NCBI GenBank assembly: GCA_015679605.1
Contig: JAAAVE010000035.1
Coordinates: 12,468-45,831 of the forward strand
DNA length: 33,364 nt
Direction: 5' to 3'
Source of the DNA: Podila epigama
Lineage: Eukaryota; Mortierellomycota; Mortierellomycetes; Mortierellales; Mortierellaceae
A model generated the notes under the pieces. That model was not told where the DNA came from. It ran no database searches and saw only the letters and a list, made by a program, of their open reading frames with translations. Every line of letters begins with the position of its first letter. Position 1 is the first letter of the stretch. This document shows, piece after piece, positions 9,460 through 19,579 of the stretch. Both the position numbers and the translations under genes were made by a program.

Positions 9460-11138
9460 TCAGCTACGGTGGAGCCACTTGATAAAGAGGTGTGCAAACC
9501 ATGTCCCTTCAAGGACCACCCATCGGACCATGGCTTCTATGATAATACAGTCTACCACGCCTGAATAGAGACCCATGACCCCATCCGTTCGAAGAGATTG
9601 GACCCAACAGTCCCAAAAGCCCGCATACACTGTTGGCGAAGCACCGATCCCTGGGAACATCCCTCCTTGGGCCGACACGCGCGACGCGACCGTGTCCAAT
9701 GGGTAGAGTAACACACGTGTCATCATGCTACTCGTCATGGCGCATACCATCTCTGGGTAAAACTCTTGTAGCAAGGTCGGGTTCTTTGGTGCGATGGAGG
9801 ACAGGTAGCGAAGGCCACGGCGCGCTCGATTGATGGCCATCGTTGTCGCTGTTGGAGTATTGGCAGAGACGGTTGGCATCGCTGCCATGATGGTGGCCGA
9901 GATCTCTCCTGCTGTGATGGCGGTTGTGTTTGTTGATGCAGATGTGGAAGAGGATTCTTCGGATTGATGTTGAGTTAGAGATCTTGATACTGATTCTCTT
10001 CCTCGTGAATTTGATGAACGCTGCGTGTTTTCAGCTCCGTTGTCATGTGCGCGACTGCTATTGTTGCTGCGAGTACTATTTCGGAGTGGGAGCGATGGTA
10101 GCAAAGGTGGAGGTGACGATGATGACGATGATGCAGACGATGATGAAGAAGCCTTGGTTGCCTTTTTCTTGCTGTACAAGGACGCTGGAACAAGCCGTGG
10201 GTAAATCCAGCGAAAGATCCATGTCTGAACAATCTCAAACAATAAATTCAGTGCATACGAAGGCAACACAGTTGATATCAGCGGTAAGGCACTTGGGGAT
10301 CGACCGCCGCCGTAAACGAGTCCGATCAGGTCATGGAAATAATTGAGAAAGAACGATTTTAGAAGGTAAAGATGGCTTGCGTTGGCTGGCCAGGGTCCTG
10401 CTCTTGAATCCATGCGTAATAAGAGTGAGTTCCTGAGGAGGGGGTAAAGTGGTATATAGAGCAGGAACTCGATACTGCAAAAAAAAAAAAGGAGAGTCTG
10501 TGAGCTACCATTTGTGCGTACGTGTGGCGGATGAAAAAGAAGAAATAAAATATAGTAGAACTATAATGTATCACAACTCACATTCGTGTAGAAAGATATA
10601 TCATGGATTTGGGCAAGACTTTGCGCGACTTTTGTCGGAACCGCCCTACGACGGTATTAAGAAAGGCTTCGTAAAAGATGGTACATGTGTGGCAGATCAT
10701 GCTACATGGCATGCCATACCAAATACCGAGGACACCCTGAGATCGGTACACCTGTTTTAGGTACTGGAACGATGACCGGGGTGAGGTCTCAGGAAAGAGA
10801 CGCGGAAAGACCTGGTGACGATCTCGAATGCCAAAGAATGGGTAGCAGCCAATGTTGTTGAGCGTCAGTGAAGTGACCACAAGAATAAAGGCGCTCTTGT
10901 TCTCGGCTGCCTCATCTCTAATACTGGGCGTGGGCAAGTACACCGTCGTACTTAGAATTTGTTGCTGTGCCTCTGCCAAGATCTGCTGACGTTCGAGGAT
11001 CTTTACAATGGTGGCCTCGTGGTTTGAACGGTCACCATCATCCTGTTCAGGGTTGTAATAGGTGGTATTTCCTTCCTGTGTATCGGGTAAGTCGTTGTGT
11101 GGACCAAAGGCCAGACTCCAGATTGCACTCAGGACCAT
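9460..11138 (-). CDS. SLC25A46/Ugo1-like mitochondrial outer-membrane carrier-family protein, two exons
   Basis: Animal SLC25A46 and yeast Ugo1 are non-transporting carrier relatives in the outer mitochondrial membrane that act in fusion, cristae and lipid contacts. Exons: 11138-10582 and 10474-9460; donor AT|gtgagt and acceptor ttgcag join in phase to give STRIIEFLLYIPLYP (523 aa). Family landmarks in order: TSLTLNNIGCYPFFGIRDRHQV (about 93-114), GIWYGMPCSM (about 142-151), the hydrophobic YIPLYPLLRNSLL, YALNLLFEIVQTWIFRWIYP, and the C-terminal EFYPEMVCAMTSSMM with LLYPLDTVASRVSAQGG (PLDTVASR at 444-451), then DGVMGLYSGVVDCIII. A poly-Ser/Thr insert of about 100 residues (about 290-390) splits the last two parts. 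The frame stays open 29 codons upstream of the chosen ATG with protein-like sequence but no ATG; an in-frame TGA lies at 11228-11226. Confidence 0.75.
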
Positions 11139-11432
11139 TACGGCATTGTCATTGAGTGTGAATGGTTTTTGGGCGAATGTTGTTGATGCCCATTGAGGAG
11201 CAAAGTAATGTCCAAAAATGATAGGTCACGGGATCGCACGCCAACAGGACAAAGACTCTGGCGCATCACTCTTTTTTTTTTTTCCTTTTCCATTACACTT
11301 TGCGACATTCACACTTCATACTTTTGGCCCATCTTTGTTCGCGACCATTCAGGGGTGATTGTTGATACATCCATACACAGGAACATACACCCACAGGAAA
11401 GGTGCACGAGTTGAAGAATCATCGCCAAAGCC
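11139..11432. promoter_or_regulatory. Short divergent promoter, SLC25A46-like / MED19
   Basis: 294 bp between the two start codons, so it must serve both directions. It contains a T run (about 11271-11284, CT-rich). Part of it (11139-11225) is open in frame with the minus-strand gene and may in fact be coding. Confidence 0.5.
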
Positions 11433-12908
11433 ATGGCTGACAAACAGGATCCTGGTGCTAACCGATCCAGTTCGCCAAAGCTGTACTACATCAAGGAAGG
11501 GCGAGGTACAAGTGATTCTAATCACTTGTGAACGCGAAGGTGTCTGTGTGTGTGTCATCACAATGGGGGAGGAACATTCAAGCTAAAATGACCTCTCTTC
11601 CCCTCTGATGTTGTCTTGTAGCTAATTCAGTACCACAGGAGTTGAGCGCGAGCCAGGATCTCATGGCAACCTACAACCTACTACCTCTTTATAATCAATA
11701 TGTCAAACAACGCCTTGAAAATAACGAACCGGCACCACCAATAGAGCCAACAATCTTTCCATATATCAGCGACCTTCCAGGTATGTGTTCAAGTTTCGAC
11801 TTCCTTGTTTTGTCTTCACGCGAAGATCGTGCTTTTCTTGCTCAATCAAAATGTTTTCTGTTTTCTGAAAGTACACTCCACTCACCTTTCTCTTTCTTGC
11901 AATTCTACACTGACAACAAAAAAAGGCAAAAACGTAATACGACCAGGCAACTATATCCGGACACTGTTAGAAACACCAGAAAAGTCGTACGGTCCTATCC
12001 ACAACTTTTCCTCGTCAACGTTACGGGACGGCTTCAATCTTCGTCCTGGACCTGTGCCAGGGGTAATGATGTTTGCATTAGAGATGTTCATGTACGTTGT
12101 CATTCCTCAGGTCTTGATGTGGCAAGGTATTAACACGTCTGTCTATCGACATTGTTGACTTTGGGGGGAAAACTAGTTTGACCCATCGGTGCTTGGAACA
12201 GAAGAGGATGGGATTCGGTCTTCAAGGCAGGAGCAGGCAGGAGCAGGGGCAACAGGAGCAGCACCAAGGGCCACGCCGACTATTAAGCAAGAAACAGGAC
12301 ATATTGTGCCCAGTGGGGCTGGGGTGCATGATACCGCCAACATATCCTCTACACAGCCCTTCGACAATCAAAGCACACCTTCATCATCCAGTCATCATCA
12401 CCATCGCCACCACCATCACCATCACCATCACCATCATCACCACGGTCACTCAAAGTCATCGACATCTTCGCCACATGTTGATCACGAACGGGGAGAGGAA
12501 GGTGGACGAGAGCACAAACACAAAAAGAAGGTATCAGATCACCATGAAATAATTACACACAAGTTCATGTTCAACGCGTTCAAAGTGCTCAAAGCGCGCT
12601 TTTGCTATACCTACTGACAATAAGATTTTTTCTTTCGTTTTGTTTTGCCATTGTGAGTATAGAAAAAGAAGAGAAAATACGAACACGAACACGAGCACTC
12701 ACACCATGATGGTGAAGGCGATTCTGAACATCGCAAAAAGAAGAAGAGGAAAAGAGTAAGTGCAAACCTAAGCGTGTTACCATTGGGAAACATTGAGGAG
12801 ATACTCGCTTTTTGTCATCGTTTTTTAACCATGTTACTTATTTCGCTTCAAATCACTTGATCCTTACTGTAGGAGCGTGAGGAACAAAACGTGGATGTGG
12901 TCGATTGA
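11433..12908 (+). CDS. MED19: Mediator subunit 19, six exons, 283 aa
   Basis: Med19 (Rox3 in yeast) belongs to the head of the Mediator complex, which links transcription factors to RNA polymerase II in the nucleus. Exons: 11433-11505, 11622-11780, 11926-12062, 12177-12530, 12663-12755, 12873-12908, all GT-AG and phase-consistent. The start has good context (gccATGG). Recognisable parts: SSPKLYYIKEG (about 13-23), DLMATYNLLPLYNQYV (about 37-52), YISDLPGKNVIRPGNYIRTLLETP spanning two exons, and TLRDGFNLRPGPVPGFDPSVLG. These match the animal order DLPG / LRSLIEKPP / GFRLHTGPLPE. The C-terminal third is low complexity: a His run (about 204-222), then KKKRKYEHEHEH and EHRKKKKRKR, like the lysine-rich tail of animal MED19. 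The last exon adds only ERE-EQNVDVVD. All lengths come from hand splicing. Confidence 0.9.
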
Positions 12909-13224
12909 AACGCGAGGGCAAATGGTGCATAATCTATTTTATATATCTTGCTCGGTGTCCCTGCGACTGAGATCTCATATTGTGACAGTCAGAAATAAAC
13001 TTGACTGTCAAGTTAAGTGGACAAGAACAGTGCAAAAGGTCGAAATCATCAACGTGTTGGAGTCAATTCAATTTAAGCTCACCCATGAGTGCAAGCCATC
13101 GCAGGCACATTCATTTCTCCACCCACTTTTTTTTTTTTTTTTTTTGTTGCATGCATGCATGCATGCATTCAATCCTTCTACCATTCAGCTTGCATACCCT
13201 CATTCAACTCCTCATCACCAGGTC
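12909..13224. other. Intergenic between MED19 and the recombinase
   Basis: Holds a small inverted repeat CTTGA-CTG-TCAAG (about 13003-13015), a T run (about 13128-13145) and an ATGC microsatellite just before the recombinase. The frame of recombinase exon 1 is open through most of this stretch, so an earlier start cannot be excluded. The left end of any mobile element should lie here, but no terminal inverted repeat was seen; Cryptons lack them. Confidence 0.4.
13148..13168. repeat. ATGC tetranucleotide repeat
   Basis: Five tandem copies of a self-complementary tetranucleotide (TGCA/ATGC). A shorter, interrupted version is in the first intron of the DIL gene (about 410-428). Confidence 0.8.
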
Positions 13225-16200
13225 ATGTTCTTTCAGCCTTCAGCTTCTCCTCCTGCGTCTTCCTCCTCCTCTTCCGCCTCCTCCATTCCTTCCACTTCCA
13301 CTTCTTCCTCGCCATTGGCAAGCTCCCCTGAATGCATCACCATTCCTTTCCAGCCTGTTGACGAGAGATCGCCTGACTCTAGTCAAGCATCGCCTCCCAA
13401 GAAACGACAGAGAACGATGTCAGAAACCCGTTTCAGTCAAGATAGCGTTGCTAGTGACCGGTCTACTAGTCCTAAACGCGATAACAGAGGCGGCCGAGGA
13501 AGAGGCGAAGGGCGATTGAAAATGGAATCAGTTCTGATACCTATAACCATGCAACAGTGTTCTAATAGGTCATTGACAGTGGAGGCAGAAGAAGACACAT
13601 GGCCTACAGAAGAAGAAGACATGTTGCTTACAGCAGAAGAAGACATGTTGCTCACAGCAGAAGAAGACATGTTGCTTACAGCAGAAGAAGACATGATGCT
13701 TACAGCAGAAGACATGGATGAACGATCTTTATCTGCAAATACAACAGCCCAATACGAGCGCTATCAGAAGCATTACTATGTAAGAGAAGAGGCAGCTATA
13801 TCCCAGGCTCGGAGACAGATCCTTGTTTACTAAACTAACAATGCAACTTTTCATATGTAAACGAATGCTATGTATGCTAGGAATGGTGCGATAGACTTCG
13901 TTACAACTCTTACCAAATCAATCAACTAAGGTTCATTCGCTACTTGGAGCATCTGGTAGCACCAGAACCTCTTTTCTCGGTGGAGACCGACCCAGCAGAA
14001 TGGATTTTACCGATACGTGTCTTCAAAAGCGACGTGAATGATCCACATTCAGGTCAGCTTCCATCACCTCAGACGATTTCTGGATATATGAAGGCTATGA
14101 GGAACTTGTATATTACACAGTGTACACAAAAGCAGCCCGAGGAACGTACGAGTCTGCTTAGTCAAGTTTCATTATTGGATAAATCGGCCAGGTCAATCTT
14201 GACTAGTTACAGAAAAAGGTTAGATTGGATTGAAGCATCCGTTTTTTTCTTGCCTTGTTATCTGCCTACTAATTTGTAATTTCTGAGTAGATATCACAAC
14301 TTGACAAGTTGTAATGACGATCCCAAAACCACTGGGGAAGACACTTCCAACCTTGAGCTCCTGAAACGTGTTATGAGGATGTCATATTCGCGTGATTTCA
14401 AAAAGGAAGCTGGTATGGACGGGAAGACCAAGAGGACCATTGAAGGACTGGGAGACCGTGATCGTGTCTCGTTTGCTTGGTCGTATCACATGATAATCAG
14501 AGGAGATGCAATGGCTGGGGCCAAGCTTACATCCCTTTATCCTCATACATTTGCGACGAAGGAAGCGGGAAGACAGTTTGCGTTTGGCCTTGTTCTAGAC
14601 ATCTCTCAAGGCAAAGGAAACCGAAACCACACAATTTATTCCTCCATAGTGAGAAACAAGGATGTAGAGATTTGTCCCGTTGGAGCATTCGCGCTGTACA
14701 TGTTTGGTCGATGGATGGTATGTCAAAGTTGTTTTTCAGTTTTGGGGATGATGATGCAAGGAATACCCATCTTTCTTTCCTAATCAAAGACTCTCTCTTT
14801 CCAATGTGTTTGTTTTGTCTGTCAGGGGAAGGATGGTGATTGTACAAAATACGCAAGTTTCTTTACGGAGCATACCTGGAAAGACTTTCATGTGCTTTTT
14901 GGAAGATCGGATGATTCAAAAATGTCTGCAAGTGGCCTGTACAGGTAATGTTTTAACGCTTTATATCTCTCATCCATCACAACTTGGACAAACAATTGTA
15001 TTCACGCGTAAATTTTCATTCCTTTCTTTTCCCTCATGTCAGAGCCATGGTAGATGAACTGTCCAAGGTGGGATCAGACTTAACAAGTATCAACCACGGA
15101 GCACGAAAGTTTGGTACATTTCATGTCCGGTTGGAACGTGCCGACATCGGGAAGTTTGCGCAGCAAGGGAACTGGAACCAGGATCGCGTTGTTACCCATT
15201 ACCTGAGCAATATCCCGCATGCTGTGCCGTACAAGATGGCCGGACTTAAGAGAGTTGACGAAGACTTGTGACTCCTACGCAACACCTTGATACCTCCACT
15301 AGAGCTCCAAAGAATAATCTTTCCATTTATTGAAGATGTGTTCCCTGGCGTGAAGGACTGGAAATTATGGATCGAGAACATCATGCTTGACCGGGAGGAC
15401 GGTCATGGCCGTTCTCCAAACTCGAGGCATGACTATCCGATCGAGATGATCCCGGCGATGAGATTTCTGATCATTCTCGCCCACCTGCGGAAGGTAATCC
15501 TTCAAGACATGGTTGTGCTGCTATCTATGCGCCACGATCCTACATGTTTGTATCATTTTCACAAGATATATCGGAAATCTCGAGTGTTCAGATCACCCTT
15601 GTACTGCAAGTTCGCGAGCGAACTTGAGAGGACGATGAGCATGGTGCAGAATCCAATGACGGACAATCTAGCCACCAACACACCGTCCATCTTTGAGACA
15701 ATCACTCGCCTCAATATTGACCAAGCAGAGATGGGGCATCAAATATCAGATATGCACGCAAAACAAGATGAGTACCATGCTACCTTGCTTGAGGTGATAT
15801 TGAACATGGATCGCATGGTTCAACAAGGTCCTCGAGGTGCTCAAGCTGAAAGACTTACTCGACAGTATAGGGAATCAAGAGCGGCTGACGAAGCAGCATT
15901 GCGAGCGTGTTTAGCACAGGCAGCAGACATAAGAAAACGGATGGATCGGGAGTTACAGCAGTATGTAGCTGATCTTCGAATGCTTGAGCAGCAAAGACAA
16001 GAGATCGAACGTGATGAGGTGCAGGACAAAGCGTCAGGCCATGATGAAGGGATAGCAGATGAGCAGACGGATCAACAGGATATTGAAACTCTCGTGGAGG
16101 ATCAAAGCATTGCCGTTGAGGGTCTAGGTATAAGGAGAGTGATTGAGGATGAGGGAAGCGTTGCAGCTCTTGGACAGGCTGATGCAGATCTACCGCTTCA

Positions 16201-16798
16201 ACCTGAACAGCCTCCCCATGCTGTTTCTCAGTCTTTGGTCCCGCAACAAGACCAAGGTCTAGTCCCAGATTTACGCACCGAGCCCCAAATACCACTCCAA
16301 CCTCCACGACAAGCAACACCTCAGTCCACAATTAGTCGTGCACGAAAACGTGTTGTAGACAAGGTGAAGCGGAAGGAGCTACAAGAGGTAGAGAGGAGGC
16401 TTGAGAAATTGTATGTCCCAAATGAGTTGTGGCATCTGCAGGAGCACTATGACTTTGATGAATCTGAATTACTGGTACCACCCTTTGGTAGTGATCCTGT
16501 GGGATGTATTTGGAAGGGCTGGTTCGAAGGCAGAGGTCCTCAATTACCTCCATATTGTCTTCTCAACAAAACACATGGCACCAAGTGGCGATCCTTCTGG
16601 GAAGGATCCGCTCAAAAGCGATACTCGAATATGAGTAGGGTGATGAGGGTGTTGTTGGATCTGATAGGTAAGGAGATGGAGGAGCGTCCTCATGAGACTG
16701 ACAAAGATATTGAAGAGACGGTGGAGGCTGTCAAAACGCGTCTTCGATTACTCATTGAGGACATTGGCGTGATCAAGTTCATCAAATATTATGCTTGA
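13225..16798 (+). CDS. Crypton-like tyrosine recombinase with GCR1_C-like tail, interrupted by in-frame TGA
   Basis: Cryptons are DNA transposons that move by a tyrosine recombinase; their fungal proteins resemble Ndc10 and often end in a GCR1_C DNA-binding domain. Exons: 13225-13779, 13881-14218, 14291-14717, 14826-14944, 15043-16798, all GT-AG and in phase. The frame holds 555 codons, a TGA at 15269-15271 (codon 556), then 508 more codons. N-terminus: Ser-rich, NLS-like PPKKRQR, then acidic 8-residue repeats. A SAM-like N-domain follows (YERYQKHYYEWCDRLRYNSY, LRFIRYLEHLV). The catalytic set is complete before the stop: R368 (HMIIRGDA), CPVGAFALYMFGRW, H498 and R501 (NHGARKFG), W524 (GNWNQ), Y533 (THYLSNIP). 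After the stop come IIFPFIEDVFPG, a coiled segment, and the GCR1_C-like region. The short form keeps every catalytic residue; the full form needs read-through or an intact allele. The start ATG is the least certain part. Confidence 0.75.
13594..13710 (+). repeat. 24-bp in-frame tandem repeat encoding DMLLTAEE
   Basis: Within recombinase exon 1. Three near-identical 24-bp units begin at 13618, 13642 and 13666, each coding DMLLTAEE. A 21-bp unit (DMMLTAE) starts at 13690, and a diverged first unit (DTWPTEEE) at 13594. The high identity suggests recent slippage. The encoded stretch is acidic and amphipathic, and an activation-like or protein-binding role is possible. Confidence 0.85.
15272..16798 (+). 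pseudogene. C-terminal half of the recombinase downstream of the TGA, GCR1_C-like
   Basis: Continues the same frame as the recombinase with no intron, so it is most simply the rest of one protein cut by a nonsense mutation. It opens with LLRNTLIPPLELQRIIFPFIEDVF, the sequence that normally follows the tyrosine in Ndc10-type proteins. Next come a hydrophobic block (EMIPAMRFLIILAHLRKVIL), a long charged coiled-coil (about nt 15650-16080), a Gln/Pro-rich linker (about 16180-16330), and a GCR1_C-like end: ELLVPPFGSDPVGCIWKGWF, THGTKWRSFW and SNMSRVMRVLLDLI (about 16445-16700). No ATG lies near the TGA, so independent translation is unlikely unless it starts far downstream. Confidence 0.6.
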
Positions 16799-16959
16799 TC
16801 ATAAACTTTGCATACGGACATGTTGGTAAATAAAGGACGTGTTGAAAGTATCTTGAGTATGAAGTATATTGTAGAATGAAAAGAAGCAATGTTCGCAAAA
16901 AAAGAAACTTGGAGCATCTGAGTGTGTGTATTTTTCGCCGAAGGAAACAGACGCCAAGA
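16799..16959. other. 3' flank of the recombinase
   Basis: AT-rich stretch with an AATAAA-like TAAATAAAGG (about 16826-16835) suited to polyadenylation, then ordinary sequence up to the tandem repeats. The right end of the element is not visible. Confidence 0.35.
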
Positions 16960-17196
16960 ATGGATGCAACGATAGAGAGCAAACAGAAGGAACCAAAAAA
17001 ATGGTTCCACAGATAATTCGCAATACAGAGGGCAACAAATGCACTGATAGAGAGTGAGCAGCAGGAACCAAAAAAATGGTTTCACTGACAATTCGTAATA
17101 CAGAGGGAGACAACAGCAATGGATGCATTGACACAAAGTGAGCAGAAGGAACCAAAAAAATGGTTCCACTGACAATTGTCAATACAGAGGGAGACA
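16960..17196. repeat. Three tandem 75-84 bp repeats with a GGAACCA / TGGTTCC hairpin core
   Basis: Each unit contains GGAACCA, six A, then TGGTTCC (the second copy ends TGGTTTC), followed by CACTGACAATTCGTAATACA-like sequence and a GCAATGGATGCA-like join. Hairpin cores begin at 16989, 17064 and 17148. The last copy runs directly into relic A. Its end (CAGAGGGAGACAGGCAATGG) can be lined up with recombinase exon 3 around the RGDAMAG codons, so the units may be amplified relic sequence. Minus-strand frames across the repeats stay open but look like repeat translation. Confidence 0.75.
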
Positions 17197-17400
17197 GGCA
17201 ATGGTTGGGGCCACTGACATCCCTTTTTCCTCATGCTGTTGCAACGAAAGGGGCGAGAAGGCATGTTGCGTGGCCTTGCTCTTGCCATCTTAAAAGGCAT
17301 AGCCAAGACCACACGATTTACTCCTCCGCTGAATATGAGCGGTCGACAGATGGTGCGTCAAAGTTGTTTTCAATTTTGGGCAAGGACATCAGGTTCGGGA
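17161..17400 (+). pseudogene. Relic A: decayed fragment of recombinase exon 3 and intron 3
   Basis: Base-by-base similarity to 14478-14755 of the long copy. Shared words include TTGGGGCCA, ACATCCCTTT, TCCTCATGCTGTTGC versus TCCTCATACATTTGC, and TCAAAGTTGTTTT. The part coding RNKDVEICPVGAFALYM is deleted. The match continues past the exon 3 donor into the intron (GGTGCGTCAAAGTTGTTTTC against GGTATGTCAAAGTTGTTTTT), so it is a DNA-level copy and not a reverse-transcribed one. It has frameshifts and stops in all frames. It lies just left of the assembly gap. Confidence 0.8.
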
Positions 17401-17446
17401 TCGCCTTGTTACGGTATACATTTAATAGCTAAAAAAAAAAAAAAAA

Positions 17447-17456
17447 NNNNNNNNNN
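17447..17456. other. Assembly gap (10 N)
   Basis: Ten N preceded by a run of about 15 A. The size is probably a placeholder, so real sequence, perhaps more of relic A, may be missing between the relic and the paraoxonase-like gene. Confidence 0.95.
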
Positions 17457-17522
17457 CACCTTGTTTGTCTTGGCTCCAATCCTGATGAGAATGAAATGGC
17501 CACAAGCCGCGATACGAAAGGC

Positions 17523-19304
17523 CTAAAAATACTGCAACATTTTCTTGAAAAATGAGGCTTCTTGATTCTTAAGGCGGGCCAGATACAACCAGTGATCCTT
17601 ATCAGTATCAGGTTTGCCAAGATCGCAATCAAGAAAGCCGTTCTCATACTGGCCAGTGACCAGAACGCGGTTGTCCCAGGCTGCAATAGCGCTAGGTGAG
17701 CCAAAATCACTGCCGTCGTGCGTGATCAAAGGTTCGAAAATGCACTCCTTCAGAGAGCGAGTATACACCATAATGTCGCTCTTGAGAGCTCCGGAGATAA
17801 CGAAACCACTCTTAGCTTTGTTCACCTTCTTTCCCTCTAACCGATCCTTGGCATATTGCACATGCCTCTTCCAATTTGTGTGCGAGACAGTCACCAGGGT
17901 GTCCAGGCTTGGATCATAATCGATACCAACGTTAAACTGCTTCGTGTTCCTGATCGCCTCATGCTTCATGCCAGGCCGCTCAATCGTATTCGGCAAACAT
18001 GTATCAATTGACAACGCTTGCTCTGGGTGCTCGTCTAGAACATGATGTCTGCAGTAATAGTCGACTGTACCCGCTTTCGCCTGCGCAACCCAGAGCGAGT
18101 TTTTATCGTTTCCAGCAACAATGCCTGCAGGCATCCGCATTCTCGAGCCAACCTCCCGAGCCATGTCAGCGCGGGCATTGTAGTAGACAATGGTCGAGGC
18201 TGGCAAGTTGTACCTATCCTCGTAATTGCGCTTCCAGTCAGTGATGTTGTAACCGTGGTCGTTGCTCAAGAAGAACGAAGGTGTATCGTCAAGTTGATGC
18301 GCATCTACCAACGAAGCTGAGATCTTGTTGGCTGCAAAGAAAAGATCGTTCGAGATAGTCTTTTTGTAGACGAGACTCTTGCGAGCTGGGTAGTAGTAAA
18401 GGACCTCGACACGAGGAATCTGGAAGGGTACATGGTTCACGACCAAGACAACAACACGCGTCGTAGCGCCATCTTCAGTCGTGGGAGCAACTGTAATACC
18501 GCTAGGGTGGAAGGGTCCACTAAAGTTCTCGATGGTCAACTTTTCTGCAGGGGAGCCAAGCTAGGTCCGAGAGAAATAGGAAAGGATGAAGAAAAAGACA
18601 GGGTGAGAAGAAAAGGCTAAGAGTTAACTACTTGTTGCACATTGCCAAGGTGCGGACGAAACAATAGACGACCCACAACATGAAAAACATGGATCAGTAG
18701 GTCATACCTTGGTGAGATCATAGAGCCAGAGAGCGCCATCTTCCTTCATCTTGGATTCGTCAAAGACACTGGCAGCAAAGTTACGATAAGGCATGGAGGG
18801 ATCGCAAGCGAGCAAACTAATATTCAGGTTACGCTGAACGCGAACATCATCACAGAAAGAAGGGCCTATCCATTGTGAGTGTAGTGAACGCTTGTTTTAG
18901 GCATTTATGTCGCGTCAAGAGGATCATTCTCTACCCTCGTCTTGTTGCCGGACCACACTCATACCAATCCTCACAGTTTGTTATGAGAATCACCAGTAAC
19001 ATATGAAAGAGCATGCATAGTATTTTACCTTGAACACGCTGACAATTTTCCATGCCTTGGTTCCTGACTCTAGAAGGATTCTCAAACAGTTTTGACCTTT
19101 GCGCTGTTTGTTTATGTTCGAGTCGCAGTATCTTGCCTGTAAGTCTCTTGACGTCGTACTTCTTGCATAAAGACCATAGGCACTAATGCATTTCATTTGT
19201 TGACCGGTCTTTGTTAATCAAACGACTGGCTTACTGGGTATGTAGATCGCGATAGACACGATGGCGGCGAGTGCGCTTAGGAGGAATAGAGCGGTGGACG
19301 GCAT
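17523..19304 (-). CDS. Paraoxonase/arylesterase-like six-bladed propeller protein, four exons, 457 aa
   Basis: Paraoxonases (PON) are calcium-dependent lactonases/arylesterases with a six-bladed beta-propeller. Exons: 19304-19235, 19136-19029, 18865-18708, 18560-17523, phase-consistent; junctions give IYIPSKILRLEHKQ, CQRVQGPSFCDDV and LYDLTKLGSPAEK. Family features: an uncleaved signal/anchor-like N-terminus (MPSTALFLLSALAAIVSIAIYI, 1-22), GMENCQRVQGPSFCDDV (aligned to the GSEDID region), GALWLYDLTK, FHPSGITV (129-136), VVNHVPF (153-159), FFLSNDHGYNIT (209-220), STIVYYNA and a closing ITGQYENGFLDCDL-type blade. By remembered alignment with human PON1, His134 is kept as H155, while the His115 position is Ser132, so the classic His pair seems incomplete. 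Secretory or membrane-anchored location is likely. The substrate is unknown. The gene lies between two recombinase relics of opposite strand. Confidence 0.85.
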
Positions 19305-19399
19305 GTCATTGATGCGTGTAATTTAAGTGATTATGTAAATTTGTAAATTGTCTGCAAATGAAGAAAGAAGAATGAAGGTGATGAGAGTGATTGGAAAAA

Positions 19400-19458
19400 T
19401 GAGATGGATAAGATGGATGAGAAGGATGAGAAGGATGAGATGGATGAGAAGGATGATG
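19400..19458. repeat. GATGAGAAG-type minisatellite upstream of the paraoxonase-like gene
   Basis: Six or so imperfect 9-10 bp units (GATGAGAAG / GATGAGATG) about 100 bp upstream of the minus-strand ATG. It reads as a CT-rich tract on that strand and so may be part of the promoter. Confidence 0.7.
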
Positions 19459-19579
19459 ATTGTGATTTGACAAAGAAAGGTGGGCTTCAAACAGCACAAC
19501 GTTTTTTGATTTGCCAGTTGGGCTCATCCCTTGTTGCCACCATTTTTTTTCATGTGAACAATGAGTGCAAGGGCACGAA

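Noticed and set aside
9633-10346. Plus-strand frames opposite the SLC25A46-like gene
   Set aside because: Antisense shadows of a gene with clear family motifs.
15269-15310. A mini-intron removing the TGA of the recombinase
   Set aside because: The only GT...AG pair nearby would be about 35-40 nt, far below the 86-205 nt introns seen here, and it would delete conserved residues.
16789-17312. Overlapping minus-strand frames with repeated PFFWFLL- or TIFLVPS-type peptides
   Set aside because: They translate the hairpin tandem repeat in two frames, with repeats in register with the DNA unit and no family resemblance.
17432-17446. A-run beside the gap as a poly(A) tail of a retrocopy
   Set aside because: Relic A keeps intron sequence, so it is not a processed copy; the run is more likely the cause of the assembly break.
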